Source of the DNA: Novipirellula artificiosorum
GTDB taxonomy: Bacteria; Planctomycetota; Planctomycetia; Pirellulales; Pirellulaceae
Length of the DNA: 64,000 nt
Direction of reading: 5' to 3'
Assembly (NCBI RefSeq): GCF_007860135.1
Contig: NZ_SJPV01000001.1
Span: 420,939-484,938, forward strand
Shown: in pieces, positions 1 to 8,896 of the stretch
Position numbering within the stretch: the first letter of the stretch is position 1
Layout: every line of letters starts with the position of its first letter
Made by a program: the position numbers and the translations under genes
The notes under the pieces: model-generated
Told to the model about the DNA's origin: nothing
The model's database searches: none
The model's input: only the letters and a program-made list of their open reading frames with translations

Positions 1-494
1 CGAGGAAACTCACGAAACGAGCCGGTTTGCGGATTAGTTGCTCCAGAAAAGGTTCCGATCGCGACTTCGTAATCATTGCGAGTATCGATCAGCACCACCT
101 CGGGATCGTCGATCAGTTCGTTCCAATCTTCGGCGTCCACGTAGGTTCCAACGGAATCATTGGGATCAATCCCCTCGACACCAAGCGTGACGATTTCTTT
201 CTTCAATCGCACGCGCGAACGACGGAAAGGAATCTCGTCGCAGAAGGACTGTTTGATATCGACGTCGGCCAAGCGTGGATCGCTGCGTAGAAAACCGATG
301 AATGCCTCCATCCCCTCTGGCGACCCCGCCACCGTCCCGTTGATCCCCTCGATCGCCAATAGCAACGTCCCGCGAACACGCGCAGCCACCATCTGCTCAA
401 GGAGAGGCTCCCTGAGCTGTACAAAATCGGGCAATCGAACAAAACGGTAAAGCGCCGCGACCACGATCGCGGCGGGATCCTTGGCTTCGGGCAT
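1..494 (-). CDS. trhO: tRNA uridine(34) hydroxylase TrhO, rhodanese-domain protein (3' part cut by window edge)
   Basis: Reading leftwards from the ATG at 494, the frame stays open to the window edge, giving about 164 N-terminal residues of a protein usually about 300-350 long. The N-terminal half carries the ferredoxin-like fold signature of the YceA/TrhO family ([15 protein letters not shown] near residue 43), followed by the start of the rhodanese domain ([17 protein letters not shown] near residue 132). TrhO uses O2 to hydroxylate U34 of certain tRNAs to 5-hydroxyuridine; its catalytic Cys would lie outside the window. The start lies 7 nt after the stop of tpx on the same strand, so the two probably form an operon tpx-trhO. 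The function comes from family knowledge; the identification from these motifs is firm. Confidence 0.88.
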   Translation of the reverse strand, partial: MPEAKDPAAIVVAALYRFVRLPDFVQLREPLLEQMVAARVRGTLLLAIEGINGTVAGSPEGMEAFIGFLRSDPRLADVDIKQSFCDEIPFRRSRVRLKKEIVTLGVEGIDPNDSVGTYVDAEDWNELIDDPEVVLIDTRNDYEVAIGTFSGATNPQTGSFREFP

Positions 495-501
495 GGGGCC
501 T

Positions 502-1017
502 CTACACGAGCATCCGCAACGCAGCCATCGCAGCCGCATAATCGGGTTCGTTCGTAACTTCAGGCACAATTTCCTTGTAAGCCACGTTGCCTTCGGCATC
601 CAGCACAAGCACCGCTCGGGTCAATAGCTTCAGCTCTTCGATGGTCAAACCATAGTCTTTGCCAAAGGCGTGGGTTTGGTAATCGCTGGCCGTCCGCATG
701 TCGACGTCCTCGGCACCACAGAAACGAGCTTGCGCGAACGGTAAATCGCGACTCACCGTGACGGCATTGACTTGATCACCGAGTGATCCAAGTTCCTCGT
801 TGAACCGTTTCGTCTGAATCGCACACACACCCGTGTCCAAACTGGGCACCACGCTGACGATCGAGGGCTTGCCCTTCAATTGGTCGAGCGTCAACGTTTG
901 AATCCCGTTTTCAGCGTAATGAAGCGTGAAGGGAGGGGCCTTGGAACCGACCGCTAAATCGTCTCCCTCCAAGGTCATTGGATTTCCCTTGAACGTAATC
1001 ACTCCGGATCGTCCCAT
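502..1017 (-). CDS. tpx: Thiol peroxidase Tpx
   Basis: Atypical 2-Cys peroxiredoxin of about 171 residues, the normal length for Tpx, which reduces H2O2 and alkyl hydroperoxides with thioredoxin. The peroxidatic cysteine sits in [18 protein letters not shown] (about residue 60) and the resolving cysteine in [10 protein letters not shown]. The N-terminus [14 protein letters not shown] is the family pattern. A longer reading from a TTG at 1035 is possible, but an AGGAG lies about 8 nt upstream of the ATG at 1017, so that start was chosen. trhO follows 7 nt downstream on the same strand. The divergent cytochrome gene begins about 125 nt away. Confidence 0.95.
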   Translation of the reverse strand: MGRSGVITFKGNPMTLEGDDLAVGSKAPPFTLHYAENGIQTLTLDQLKGKPSIVSVVPSLDTGVCAIQTKRFNEELGSLGDQVNAVTVSRDLPFAQARFCGAEDVDMRTASDYQTHAFGKDYGLTIEELKLLTRAVLVLDAEGNVAYKEIVPEVTNEPDYAAAMAALRMLV

Positions 1018-1143
1018 GGTCGCGTCTCCTGGCAAAATGGTTTATAAAAGTGAGTCTCACCCGGTCATTATGGTAGTGACCAGACAACTCGTGAATGGGT
1101 GGCTCCTTTTGGGGGCAACCAACCCGCCTTAATCAAAAATCGA

Positions 1144-3255
1144 ATGAAATTCTCAATCGTTCGGACGTTTCGGTGCCGCGCGGCGGTGGTTCTTTCGCTG
1201 CTGCTGCTTTCCGCCCACGGGGTGCATGCCGCGGAAAGTCGGTTTGCTCATTCCGACTCCGACACACGGATGCTGCACCATATCGACCTGTACGATGCAG
1301 GCAACAGCAAAATCACACCCGATTCCGACAAGCCCTATTCGCCCTTGATGACATGCGGTCGCTGCCATGACTACGAGGCGATCTCGCATGGATGGCACTT
1401 CAATGCCTTCTTAGGCGATTCGCCAGACGGCCGTCGCGGGGAACCTTGGATTTGGACCGAGACACGTTCGGGGACCCAGTTGCCACTCTCTTATCGTGAC
1501 TGGAAAGGCCTCTTTGATCCCGGCGATCTGGGGGTTTCCCCGTGGGACATGACGCACCAATTCGGTGGCCGAATCCCCGGAGGTGGCGTTGCGGCTGGCA
1601 AATCCGTCACGGAATCGACCGCTTCAGAGGAACCCGCCTTGCCGGACGAGGCAGCCGAATCCGATGCCGAACCAGCGAGCGCAGACCGCTGGCCATTGAG
1701 CGGCGTGCTCGAAGTCGATTGCATGATCTGCCATGCCAGCCCCAGCGTGTACGACTTCAACGCACGAAGGGATGAGATCGAAGATGAGAATTTTGCCTGG
1801 GCTGCGACCGCGGGAATGCGACTCGGTGAGGTGGATGGCAGCGTCTCGCGGATCAAAGACGGCTCGGACCCAGCCGACGAATCGGTCCAAAGCAAGCTCC
1901 CCAAAGTGACGTACGACGCTCGGAAATTCTCGCCCGATGGCACCGTGTTCATGGATTTGATCCGCAAGCCGTCGAACAATGCGTGTTATCAATGCCACAG
2001 CCAACGAACGGTTGATGAGCACGGAATCGAATCTCGCTGGGTTCACGATCAAGATGTCCATCTGCAATCGGGTATGCAGTGCACCGATTGCCATCGCAAT
2101 GGAATTGACCATGCGATTGTGAGAGGATTCGAAGGGGAAAGCGAACAATCCGCTGACCCTGAAATGCACATCGTGATGGACACGTTGACCTGTGCCGGGT
2201 GCCACTTGGGTCCAGACCACGACGATGAGTCGGTGTCGCTGATCGATACGGAGATCGCTGCTCGGAGTGGTCGCTTGGGTTCGCCGATGCCGTTGCATGA
2301 AGGTTTGCCGCCGGTTCACTTTGAAAAGCTTTCCTGCACCGCATGCCATTCGGGGCCGATCCCAACGGACGAAGCTAAGCGGATCATGACGAGCTTTGCG
2401 CACGGGCTTGGATCGAAAGATCATCGCACGGGTCAAGAGTTACCCGCCATGGTTGCCCCGGTGTTCGCACAAGGTGAAGATGGCAAGATCTCACCCCACC
2501 GAGCCATCTGGCCAGCCTTTTGGGGAACGCTCGCCGAAGGTCAGCTGACCCCTGTCGATCCAGCCAAAGTGTACGACATGACTCGCAAAACACTTCGTGT
2601 GCGTCGTGGCTTCGTCGAAGAAATTGTGTTGCCCGAACTGAGCAGCAGCGAACGCAAAGAGGTCCTTGGCGAAGAACGAGCCAAAGTGGACGCAACCGAG
2701 TTGACGGACGAAGAAAACGAGAAGCTCGCGTCAGCTCAAAAGAAACTTGGCGAAACCACGTTCAATGAGAAGGTTGCTGCGGCGTTGGAAAGCATCGAAG
2801 CGGAACTGGGCATCGAGACCGCCGTGTATGTTTCCAGCGGCTTCGTTTATCAAGCCAGTGAGGACGGCAAGTCGATCGTTAAGCTTGCGGACGATGCGAT
2901 CAAGAACCGTGAAGCGGTCGAGATGGTTTCTTGGCCACTCGCTCATAACGTTCGGCCGGCCGGTTGGTCGCTCGGTGTTGGTGGCTGTTTGGAATGCCAT
3001 TCGGAAGGTTCCGCCATCTTTGATTCGACCGTCCAATCCGTGGGTCCCGGACCTGACCAATTGGCCGCAGTCCGCATGTCCGAGGTCCGTGGAACCAACC
3101 CGAACCAAGTGCTGCTGTGGAACCAGTTGTTTGGGGGTCGCAAGTTATTCAAGTTCATCATCGCCGCATCGATTGGCGTGTTGTCGATCAGTTTGTTGAT
3201 TGGCATTGGTGCACTTGCGTCGCGACTGTTTAGTCGTAACCAAACCATCGTCTAG
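1144..3255 (+). CDS. Secreted/membrane-anchored seven-heme c-type cytochrome
   Basis: A 703-residue protein starting with a signal peptide (MKFSIVRTF then a Leu-rich core ending in VHAAES). It has seven CXXCH heme-binding motifs at about residues 69 (CGRCH), 193 (CMICH), 280 (CYQCH), 312 (CTDCH), 349 (CAGCH), 397 (CTACH) and 614 (CLECH). A Glu/Lys-rich, probably helical stretch separates the last heme from the others. One hydrophobic helix near the C-terminus (about 675-697) should anchor it with the hemes in the periplasm. The start at 1144 was chosen over 1099 because it begins the signal peptide. I cannot assign a substrate; it is likely an electron-transfer or small-molecule redox enzyme. 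The next gene encodes a cytochrome b-like membrane protein, a natural quinone-linked partner. Confidence 0.9.
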   Translation: MKFSIVRTFRCRAAVVLSLLLLSAHGVHAAESRFAHSDSDTRMLHHIDLYDAGNSKITPDSDKPYSPLMTCGRCHDYEAISHGWHFNAFLGDSPDGRRGEPWIWTETRSGTQLPLSYRDWKGLFDPGDLGVSPWDMTHQFGGRIPGGGVAAGKSVTESTASEEPALPDEAAESDAEPASADRWPLSGVLEVDCMICHASPSVYDFNARRDEIEDENFAWAATAGMRLGEVDGSVSRIKDGSDPADESVQSKLPKVTYDARKFSPDGTVFMDLIRKPSNNACYQCHSQRTVDEHGIESRWVHDQDVHLQSGMQCTDCHRNGIDHAIVRGFEGESEQSADPEMHIVMDTLTCAGCHLGPDHDDESVSLIDTEIAARSGRLGSPMPLHEGLPPVHFEKLSCTACHSGPIPTDEAKRIMTSFAHGLGSKDHRTGQELPAMVAPVFAQGEDGKISPHRAIWPAFWGTLAEGQLTPVDPAKVYDMTRKTLRVRRGFVEEIVLPELSSSERKEVLGEERAKVDATELTDEENEKLASAQKKLGETTFNEKVAAALESIEAELGIETAVYVSSGFVYQASEDGKSIVKLADDAIKNREAVEMVSWPLAHNVRPAGWSLGVGGCLECHSEGSAIFDSTVQSVGPGPDQLAAVRMSEVRGTNPNQVLLWNQLFGGRKLFKFIIAASIGVLSISLLIGIGALASRLFSRNQTIV

Positions 3256-3317
3256 AATGCTTTTCAACCGGTTGCGTCGTTCCGCCAATATGGGTCTGTT
3301 TTTTAGCGAAGGATACC

Positions 3318-3752
3318 ATGATCAAACTAATCGAACGACTTTGTCTTGTGGGGCTGATCGCCAGCGTCGTAATCTTGACGTTGACGGCGTTACCTTCACT
3401 GGGCGGTTCGCATCTGGGCGGCAATGTTTTATTGGTTCACATGATGAGCAGCGGCGTGCTTGTCTTTGTCTTGCCCATGATCGCCGTCCTTTGGTTGGCC
3501 CGCGGACGAGCCATCGGCCCTGCGAGGACCGTCGAAACCGTCGGCTTTTGGGCGATGATCTTGATGGGACTGGTCACGATCGCATCGGTGTTCATCATCA
3601 TGCTGCCGATCACGTCCACCGAGACCATGCACCAATTGGTCAACGTTCACCGCTACGCTGGATTCGCGACCGTGCCTGCAGTCGTGTTGTTTGTGGCTGG
3701 CGTTTTGCGATATCGACGCATGCACTCGATTCGGTCCACGACGCCGGGGTGA
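3318..3752 (+). CDS. Small four-helix membrane protein, cytochrome b-like partner of the multiheme cytochrome
   Basis: 144 residues with four predicted transmembrane helices (about 8-25, 36-60, 75-97 and 112-132). Histidines lie at the ends of helices 2 and 4 (His41, and His105/His111 in a HQLVNVHRYAG stretch), the layout expected for two-histidine b-heme ligation in small diheme membrane anchors. It begins 62 nt after the seven-heme cytochrome gene on the same strand. Inference: it passes electrons between the quinone pool and the periplasmic cytochrome. It could instead be a heme-free anchor. The last 100 nt overlap, in the opposite direction, the 3' end of the M48 protease gene. Confidence 0.75.
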   Translation: MIKLIERLCLVGLIASVVILTLTALPSLGGSHLGGNVLLVHMMSSGVLVFVLPMIAVLWLARGRAIGPARTVETVGFWAMILMGLVTIASVFIIMLPITSTETMHQLVNVHRYAGFATVPAVVLFVAGVLRYRRMHSIRSTTPG

Positions 3753-4930
3753 AGCCAGGTCCGACGGCGAGTTTCAGGATGGCCTTCGGTCACGCGAAGC
3801 AGTGCCGCCGATAGCGCTGCGGCGGCTGACGCATAAGTGGTGGGAACCTCCTCAACGTCGCCAGAAATCTTTTCCGCCAACCGGCAGGCTTGAACATCCG
3901 CGTCGAATTCGGTTCGGTAGGCAACCCACCGTAAAATCAGCATGGTGAGGACAATCCCCGCAAGGCTGCCAGCAGCCATCGCATAGGGTGCATCACCTGC
4001 GATTCGCGTGATCAGCGTGCCGATCCCCCAAGCAGGCAGAATCGACAACATCCGTAGTGGCATGTGGCGACGTCGCAAATGCGCCGCCTCATGGAGCACC
4101 ACCATGGCAATTTGATCGCGAGGCAGTTCATCCATCAACCGATCGGACAACAACAAAGTTCGAATCGGCGGTACAAAACCTGTAATCAGCGCGTTGAAGG
4201 TCGCACCGCCGGTTTGCCAGCGGACGATTCTTATTCGCTGCAGCCTGGCGGCAAACAGTAGCGACCGAACCCAAGCCTCCGTGGTATCGTCAAGCCGGGA
4301 CGTCTTGAACAAGCGCGACACCAACCATGGCAACCCAGCACAAACGAACAGCAGCGAAACAACCACCATCAACAAGCCAGCTTGAATTTCCGTAAGGGGC
4401 AACCGCGAAACTCCATCCGCTAAACCGAGCAAAATCATGATCGGAATCACCAACCAAGCCATGCTGCTGCGGAACGACCGGACCACCGAACCGATGTGCT
4501 CTTTGAGCCCACACTCCGCATAGTCCATCAACACACCGTAACGATGTTCGGCCGACCAACTGGCCGAAACCAACATCACGGCGGGAAGCAGCAACACCAG
4601 AGACTGTAGAAACAACGACCCCTCAAGCACGGCGATTCCGTCGAGGCCCCGAGCGATGCCAAACCCACCCAAACACATTACCACCACACCGAGGGCAAGC
4701 CAGCGAAAAATATCAAGCTGCTTTTCGAGTAAGCGGGCACCGACAAGAGGGTCGATTCGGTCTGCCTGGACCTGGCGGGCCGTCGTTCGAGCGGCGAGAT
4801 GGCATAGAATCCACCAAGCAGCGATCATCCCCATCGTGGCAGGAATCGCCCGAGAGTAATCCACCGTCGCTGGTGGAAGTGATCCACAACTGAGCGAGAT
4901 CACGACCAGCAAGAAGGATTGAAGATGCAT
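3653..4930 (-). CDS. Membrane-bound M48-type zinc metallopeptidase
   Basis: 425 residues with several N-terminal membrane helices and a C-terminal peptidase domain. Typical M48 signatures occur in order: TFNALITGF, then VVLHEAAHLRRRH with the HExxH zinc site, then YRTEFDADVQACRL supplying the third ligand, and a C-terminal HPGVVDRIE like the HPp.RI motif of HtpX/Ste24 relatives. There is no BlaI-type repressor next door, so a signalling (BlaR-like) role is not indicated; membrane protein quality control is the likely role. The final 100 nt, encoding the HP..RI motif and tail, overlap the convergent membrane-protein gene. Confidence 0.85.
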   Translation of the reverse strand: MHLQSFLLVVISLSCGSLPPATVDYSRAIPATMGMIAAWWILCHLAARTTARQVQADRIDPLVGARLLEKQLDIFRWLALGVVVMCLGGFGIARGLDGIAVLEGSLFLQSLVLLLPAVMLVSASWSAEHRYGVLMDYAECGLKEHIGSVVRSFRSSMAWLVIPIMILLGLADGVSRLPLTEIQAGLLMVVVSLLFVCAGLPWLVSRLFKTSRLDDTTEAWVRSLLFAARLQRIRIVRWQTGGATFNALITGFVPPIRTLLLSDRLMDELPRDQIAMVVLHEAAHLRRRHMPLRMLSILPAWGIGTLITRIAGDAPYAMAAGSLAGIVLTMLILRWVAYRTEFDADVQACRLAEKISGDVEEVPTTYASAAAALSAALLRVTEGHPETRRRTWLHPGVVDRIECMRRYRKTPATNNTTAGTVANPA

Positions 4931-4988
4931 GCGAGACCTTTGGCAAAAACCGCTGACGTCCGCCTACGTACGGGGCGGATCCCTCAGT

Positions 4989-5066
4989 GTAGCATCCGAT
5001 TGGATCCGATCGGTCTTTGTTTGCTGACAACTCGCCCCGCGGCGGATCCGAGGCAACGGATGCTAC
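4989..5066. repeat. Inverted repeat with GTAGCATCCG arms
   Basis: GTAGCATCCG at 4989-4998 is the exact reverse complement of CGGATGCTAC at 5057-5066. The interior contains further GGATCCGATCGG / CCGCGGCGGATCCG palindromic sequence, so several foldings are possible. It resembles a dispersed intergenic palindromic element more than an operator, but only one copy is in the window. Confidence 0.5.
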
Positions 5067-5167
5067 GGTTCTGACGATTTTCGGGACTGCTGGCCTGCAA
5101 TTCGTCCTTTGCTCCACCTTCCTTTTGGGGGCTCGTTCTGCGTTACATCTAGGAATGAGGGTTACCG

Positions 5168-5223
5168 GTAGTGGATCTTGGCAAAGATCCCCGTGTCTTA
5201 GGATCTTTAACAAGATCCACTAC
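5168..5223. repeat. Long near-perfect hairpin, 23-bp arms (REP/MITE-like)
   Basis: Arms at 5168-5190 and 5201-5223 match at 21 of 23 positions (GTAGTGGATCTTG..AAAGATCC against its reverse complement) around a 10-nt loop. There is no T-tract after it, so it is not a standard terminator. Both arms contain internal AAGATCC/GGATCTT palindromes. It is probably a mobile or repetitive extragenic palindrome. Confidence 0.7.
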
Positions 5224-5477
5224 CCTAAGATTTAGCGGTGGCAAAGCACTCCAGTGCCTTTCCGCGGCAACACTTCGGGGGTGTCGCGGCCTAAAGTCGT
5301 CTGCTTGAGCACGGTGGGGCGTGCTTTTTCGGAAGTAATGCAGGCCTGCGAAAGGGCAAAAATGCTCTAGCGATCCGTCGGCAAAAATTGGTACCACACG
5401 TCCTCTCGACGCCGTTTACCATCCCAGGGAACAAGAAAAGCTTGCAATCCAAAGCACTGCACGAACGATCAGCCGAA

Positions 5478-5921
5478 ATGACGATTCCCTCGCATACCCG
5501 ATGGTTTCGTTCTCTTGCGGTATGGATCGTCGTCGTGGGCATCCTGAGCAGCTCGGGGTGCGTGCGGCGACGCATGACCGTTCGCACCAGCCCCCCCGGA
5601 GCGACGATTTCCGTGGATAATCAGGTGATTGGCACGAGTCCAGCCGCCACCAGTTTCGTTTATTATGGTGCACGCGACATCCGGGTCGAAAAGGATGGCT
5701 ATCGCACCGAAACCATTCGCCGTCGGCTCAATCCACCTTGGTACGAGTGGCCGGTCCTCGATTTTGTTTCCGAAACACTCTGGCCAGGCGAACTTCGCGA
5801 CGAACGAATCATAGATGTCCAATTGGTGCCCAAAACGCTCGAACCGACACCGAACGTACTTGAGCGCGCCGATGCGCTGCGGACTCAGTCGCAAACCGGA
5901 ATCGTCACCGGCCCTCGTTAG
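5478..5921 (+). CDS. PEGA-domain lipoprotein
   Basis: 147 residues from the ATG at 5478. A signal peptide ends in a lipobox (ILSSSGC), so the mature protein should be lipid-anchored. Directly after the Cys comes one PEGA domain: TVRTSPPGATISVDNQVIGTSP, then IRVEKDGYRTETI. PEGA is a surface/periplasmic beta domain often linked to peptidoglycan or polysaccharide contact. The C-terminal third (PPWYEWPVLDFVSETLWPGE) contains the Trp/Pro-rich segment seen in many PEGA lipoproteins that also have a C-terminal glycine-zipper-like part. A longer frame exists upstream to 5388 but lacks a signal peptide. The YfhO-like gene starts 9 nt downstream, so the two are likely cotranscribed. Confidence 0.8.
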   Translation: MTIPSHTRWFRSLAVWIVVVGILSSSGCVRRRMTVRTSPPGATISVDNQVIGTSPAATSFVYYGARDIRVEKDGYRTETIRRRLNPPWYEWPVLDFVSETLWPGELRDERIIDVQLVPKTLEPTPNVLERADALRTQSQTGIVTGPR

Positions 5922-5930
5922 GGCTGATTC

Positions 5931-8393
5931 ATGAACTGGCGATGTCGCGTCGACCACGGAGTCGGGCCCGCCGTCGCCTTGTTGTTGTTTGCAACCGCGC
6001 TGCTCGGAGTGGATCGCTTAGCGTTCCGGGATGTCAGCCATTTCTATACGCCGCTCTACGACTACGTGGCCGAGCGTACGGGGCTCGATTGGATACCACT
6101 ATGGAATCCACTTGATCAAACCGGAATCCCGTTGATGGGGGAAACCACGACCGCGGTTCTCTACCCGGTACGTTGGTTGGTCTTTGCCTTGCCGCTGCCG
6201 ACGGAGGTTGCTCTGAGCTGGTACGTCGTCGTTCACCTTGGACTTGCCGTATTAGCTGCGCGCTATGCCGCCGGGCGCTGTGGCGTCACATCGACGTCCG
6301 CATCCTTAGCGGGGATTCTGTATGCGTTCTGTGGCAGCGTTTTGTATCTCTACACCAACCCACCCTTTCTTGTCGGTGCCGCTTGGGCCCCGGTGGTGCT
6401 CTCGACACTGGTGGTGGGCGGATACGACAGCATGCGCAAGCGTGTCCGCATCGCGAGTGTGGCGATGGCGATGATGATCCTTGGTGGCGATCCCCAAACG
6501 GCCCTGCATGTTGTGATCACCGCTACCATCGTTGGGGCCGCACGATGGTCTGCAAAACGGACGCTCTGCAACTTTCGCTTGCTGGTGTTACCGATTTTTC
6601 TTAGCTGCGTTGTCGCGGCAACCCTTTCGTTTCCTCAAATCGCAGCCTCCCTCTCTTGGAGCCGTCAAAGCCAGCGAGTCGTCGACGACGACACGGGCCA
6701 CTGGCTTGCTCCACCCGCTGTCGATTCTCGACGCGAACGAGCGTATCGTTTTTCTCTTCCGCCCTGGCACGTGCTAGAACTACTGACGCCCAATGCCTTT
6801 GGATCCATGCTGCCACAGAACCACCGACTCAGCACGCTGATTCCCGGTGACGGCCGAACCTGGACCCCTTCGATCTACATGAGCATGCTGGTGGTGATCG
6901 CGGCGATCAGTCGGATGTTATCGCGACGAAAGCCTCAAATCGATTTGTGGACGGGAATCGCGTTTGGCGCTTGCGCTGTCTCGATGGGGCATTTTGGAGT
7001 GGTTTGGATCCTCCAAAACATGACGGGAAAAATGATGCATGTCGACAGTGCGGCGGGAGGGTTGTATTGGTGGCTCTATCACTTCTTCCCTGGCTACGAT
7101 TCGCTAAGGTATCCCGCCAAATGGTTGCCGATCATGGCGATCGCGATTTCGATGCTCACCGCTCGATGGGTCGATGCGTTACAACGGACGGATTGGAAAT
7201 CGATTCGCAACTCGATGGTGGCGGTTGCCGTTGGACTCGGAATGGGGCTCGCAGCGATCATGGTGCTGCGAATCCGTCCTTCGCTGATCACGTCGCATCT
7301 GGCCTCGCTGCCGGCGGACGCTTTCTGGGGGCCACTGGACATCGACGCGGGACTGGCGGACGTCAGCCGCTCGCTAAGCCATTCGCTGTTTTTCCTCGGC
7401 TGCATCGCTGCCGTATTTTACGTTTGGTCGAAAGAACGATGGAATCGTCGTCAGTTGATTTTCGGTTTGACCGTCATCATCGCGGTCGACTTAGGAGTAT
7501 TCGGCAGCAGCATCATCGCGAAAGTCAATCGAAGCGAAGAGTCCCTGTTGCTCACCGGTTCGAAGCCGGAGATTCCGGCGAGGACGTTTGCCATGCGAAC
7601 ACGCTCCGCAGCAGGGTGGCCGCGTCATTGGCGTGACACTCCTAGCGAAGATCGGCTGCTCGAAGTCGAAGCCAGCATGCGGGCAGCATCCTTTGGACGC
7701 TGGCACTTGGTGGATCGACAACCGGTCTTCAACAACATGACCTCGATTCGCAGCGTCTCGATGGCCCTGTTCTGGAAAGCAGCGAGCAACGTGACCGAGT
7801 CGATGAACTCACTTGAACGCGAACAGTTTTGGAACGCTGTGCGAAACTGGTTGCGGATCAACCGTATCATTCATGTTGCGGATGACGACGTTCAGATAGC
7901 ACGAGATGGCAAAGCGTACTCGATGACCCGTGTGAGCGACTCGGTCAAGCCGCAGCAACGACCATGGACTCCATTTCAATGGTCACCCAGTCGACGGACG
8001 CTCAGCGAACGAAACACAACGCTGCAAGATTTCGAATCGTTGCTGCGTTCACTTGTCAGTCAAAACGATGGCCCGCTGCCCGAGACAATCATTGACGTAC
8101 GGGTCAGCGAACCGGATCGGGCCAGCGTGTTCGTTAGCTGTGACCAAGCTTGCTTGTTGCAGCGGAGCGTCTACCAAGATGGCAACTGGACCGCGACATT
8201 GACGAAGCCCGAAGGGGGGCCGTCGAAACGAGTGATCGTCGAGAAGATCGATTTCCTAAAACAAGGGGTCGAGATCCCGCCGGGGCGATGGCTCGTCATG
8301 TTCCGCTACTCGCCGTGGTGGCTCTGGCCCTCGGTATCGATTGCACTCGCCGGCTGGTTTGCAATCGCATGCCAACGCTGGGCCCGCTTCTGA
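5931..8393 (+). CDS. YfhO-like polytopic membrane protein (possible GT-C-type glycosyltransferase)
   Basis: 820 residues with a dozen or so hydrophobic helices and a soluble C-terminal part before a final helix (FRYSPWWLWPSVSIALAGWF). The first loop has acidic/aromatic DVSHFYTPLYDYVAER and LWNPLDQTGIPLMGE, patterns typical of the YfhO family and related GT-C transferases that use polyprenyl-linked sugars; the Asp in this loop is the likely catalytic position. The substrate is unknown. The gene sits 9 nt after the PEGA lipoprotein gene. Its last 88 nt overlap the convergent gene at 8306-8647. Confidence 0.8.
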   Translation: MNWRCRVDHGVGPAVALLLFATALLGVDRLAFRDVSHFYTPLYDYVAERTGLDWIPLWNPLDQTGIPLMGETTTAVLYPVRWLVFALPLPTEVALSWYVVVHLGLAVLAARYAAGRCGVTSTSASLAGILYAFCGSVLYLYTNPPFLVGAAWAPVVLSTLVVGGYDSMRKRVRIASVAMAMMILGGDPQTALHVVITATIVGAARWSAKRTLCNFRLLVLPIFLSCVVAATLSFPQIAASLSWSRQSQRVVDDDTGHWLAPPAVDSRRERAYRFSLPPWHVLELLTPNAFGSMLPQNHRLSTLIPGDGRTWTPSIYMSMLVVIAAISRMLSRRKPQIDLWTGIAFGACAVSMGHFGVVWILQNMTGKMMHVDSAAGGLYWWLYHFFPGYDSLRYPAKWLPIMAIAISMLTARWVDALQRTDWKSIRNSMVAVAVGLGMGLAAIMVLRIRPSLITSHLASLPADAFWGPLDIDAGLADVSRSLSHSLFFLGCIAAVFYVWSKERWNRRQLIFGLTVIIAVDLGVFGSSIIAKVNRSEESLLLTGSKPEIPARTFAMRTRSAAGWPRHWRDTPSEDRLLEVEASMRAASFGRWHLVDRQPVFNNMTSIRSVSMALFWKAASNVTESMNSLEREQFWNAVRNWLRINRIIHVADDDVQIARDGKAYSMTRVSDSVKPQQRPWTPFQWSPSRRTLSERNTTLQDFESLLRSLVSQNDGPLPETIIDVRVSEPDRASVFVSCDQACLLQRSVYQDGNWTATLTKPEGGPSKRVIVEKIDFLKQGVEIPPGRWLVMFRYSPWWLWPSVSIALAGWFAIACQRWARF

Positions 8394-8647
8394 GCTAACT
8401 GAAATATTGCGTATCCTATGGCGAGCACCGCGATCCAGAAGATCCCGTTGATCGCGATCGTCGCAATCGCGGACCCCATCGAGTCGACATGCGTCGCCAC
8501 GATATAAACGAGGAAAGCCATCCCGAGCAATGACCACAGCATGACGGCAACGCCGATCGCCATTTGGACAAAGTTCAATGCCGTGCGAAACATCCCAACC
8601 CCTGCCGGGACGCTTGCGCCGGTCACTGCATAAGGATTCGGTGACAT
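8306..8647 (-). CDS. Small two/three-helix membrane protein, hypothetical
   Basis: 113 residues starting MSPNPYAVTGA, an opening common to small planctomycete membrane proteins. Hydrophobic segments cover about residues 22-50 and 62-86, followed by a charged tail rich in Gln, Arg and His. No function can be assigned. It is kept as real because of the characteristic N-terminus, good membrane topology and free 5' region. Its 3' end runs 88 nt into the YfhO-like gene on the other strand. Confidence 0.6.
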   Translation of the reverse strand: MSPNPYAVTGASVPAGVGMFRTALNFVQMAIGVAVMLWSLLGMAFLVYIVATHVDSMGSAIATIAINGIFWIAVLAIGYAIFQLAQKRAQRWHAIANQPASAIDTEGQSHHGE

Positions 8648-8839
8648 CGGAATCGTTGTTTTGGGGAAAGGGAACGAAAAGGGGCCCCTCGAATGAACCC
8701 AAGGCCGAGCCCACGTCGGCTCGCAGTATGTCTCGAACCCGAATTATTCACGGATCCCGCTGGAGTTCAAGCTTTCGCGACCAAACACCCGTTTTGGGGC
8801 CGTTTCCAAAACACCCTCTCCCTAAACGCATTCTCTCCC

Positions 8840-8845
8840 TATAAT
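8840..8845 (+). promoter_or_regulatory. Candidate -10 box (TATAAT) upstream of cysS
   Basis: A perfect TATAAT lies 51 nt upstream of the cysS start. No good -35 hexamer is seen 16-18 nt upstream, so it is only a candidate promoter element. Confidence 0.3.
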
Positions 8846-8896
8846 CCGGCTTTGGTTCACCGTTCGCCCCCTTAGCCACTTTCCCAAAACCACTCG

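Larger units (their letters stand above)
4931..5477. other. Intergenic region with two inverted repeats, no gene seen
   Basis: This 547-nt stretch separates the divergent M48 protease and PEGA lipoprotein genes. Short open frames here show no protein signature. It holds two separate inverted repeats, listed individually (4989-5066 and 5168-5223). Promoters for both flanking genes must lie here, but I see no convincing sigma-70 hexamer pair. Confidence 0.6.

Noticed and set aside
1624..2436. Long open frame on the minus strand inside the multiheme cytochrome gene
   Set aside because: Antisense to strong CXXCH-bearing coding sequence; no family motifs; typical of GC-rich shadow frames.
3200..3814. 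204-codon frame spanning the cytochrome and membrane-protein genes
   Set aside because: Overlaps two better-supported genes in another frame; no recognizable domain.
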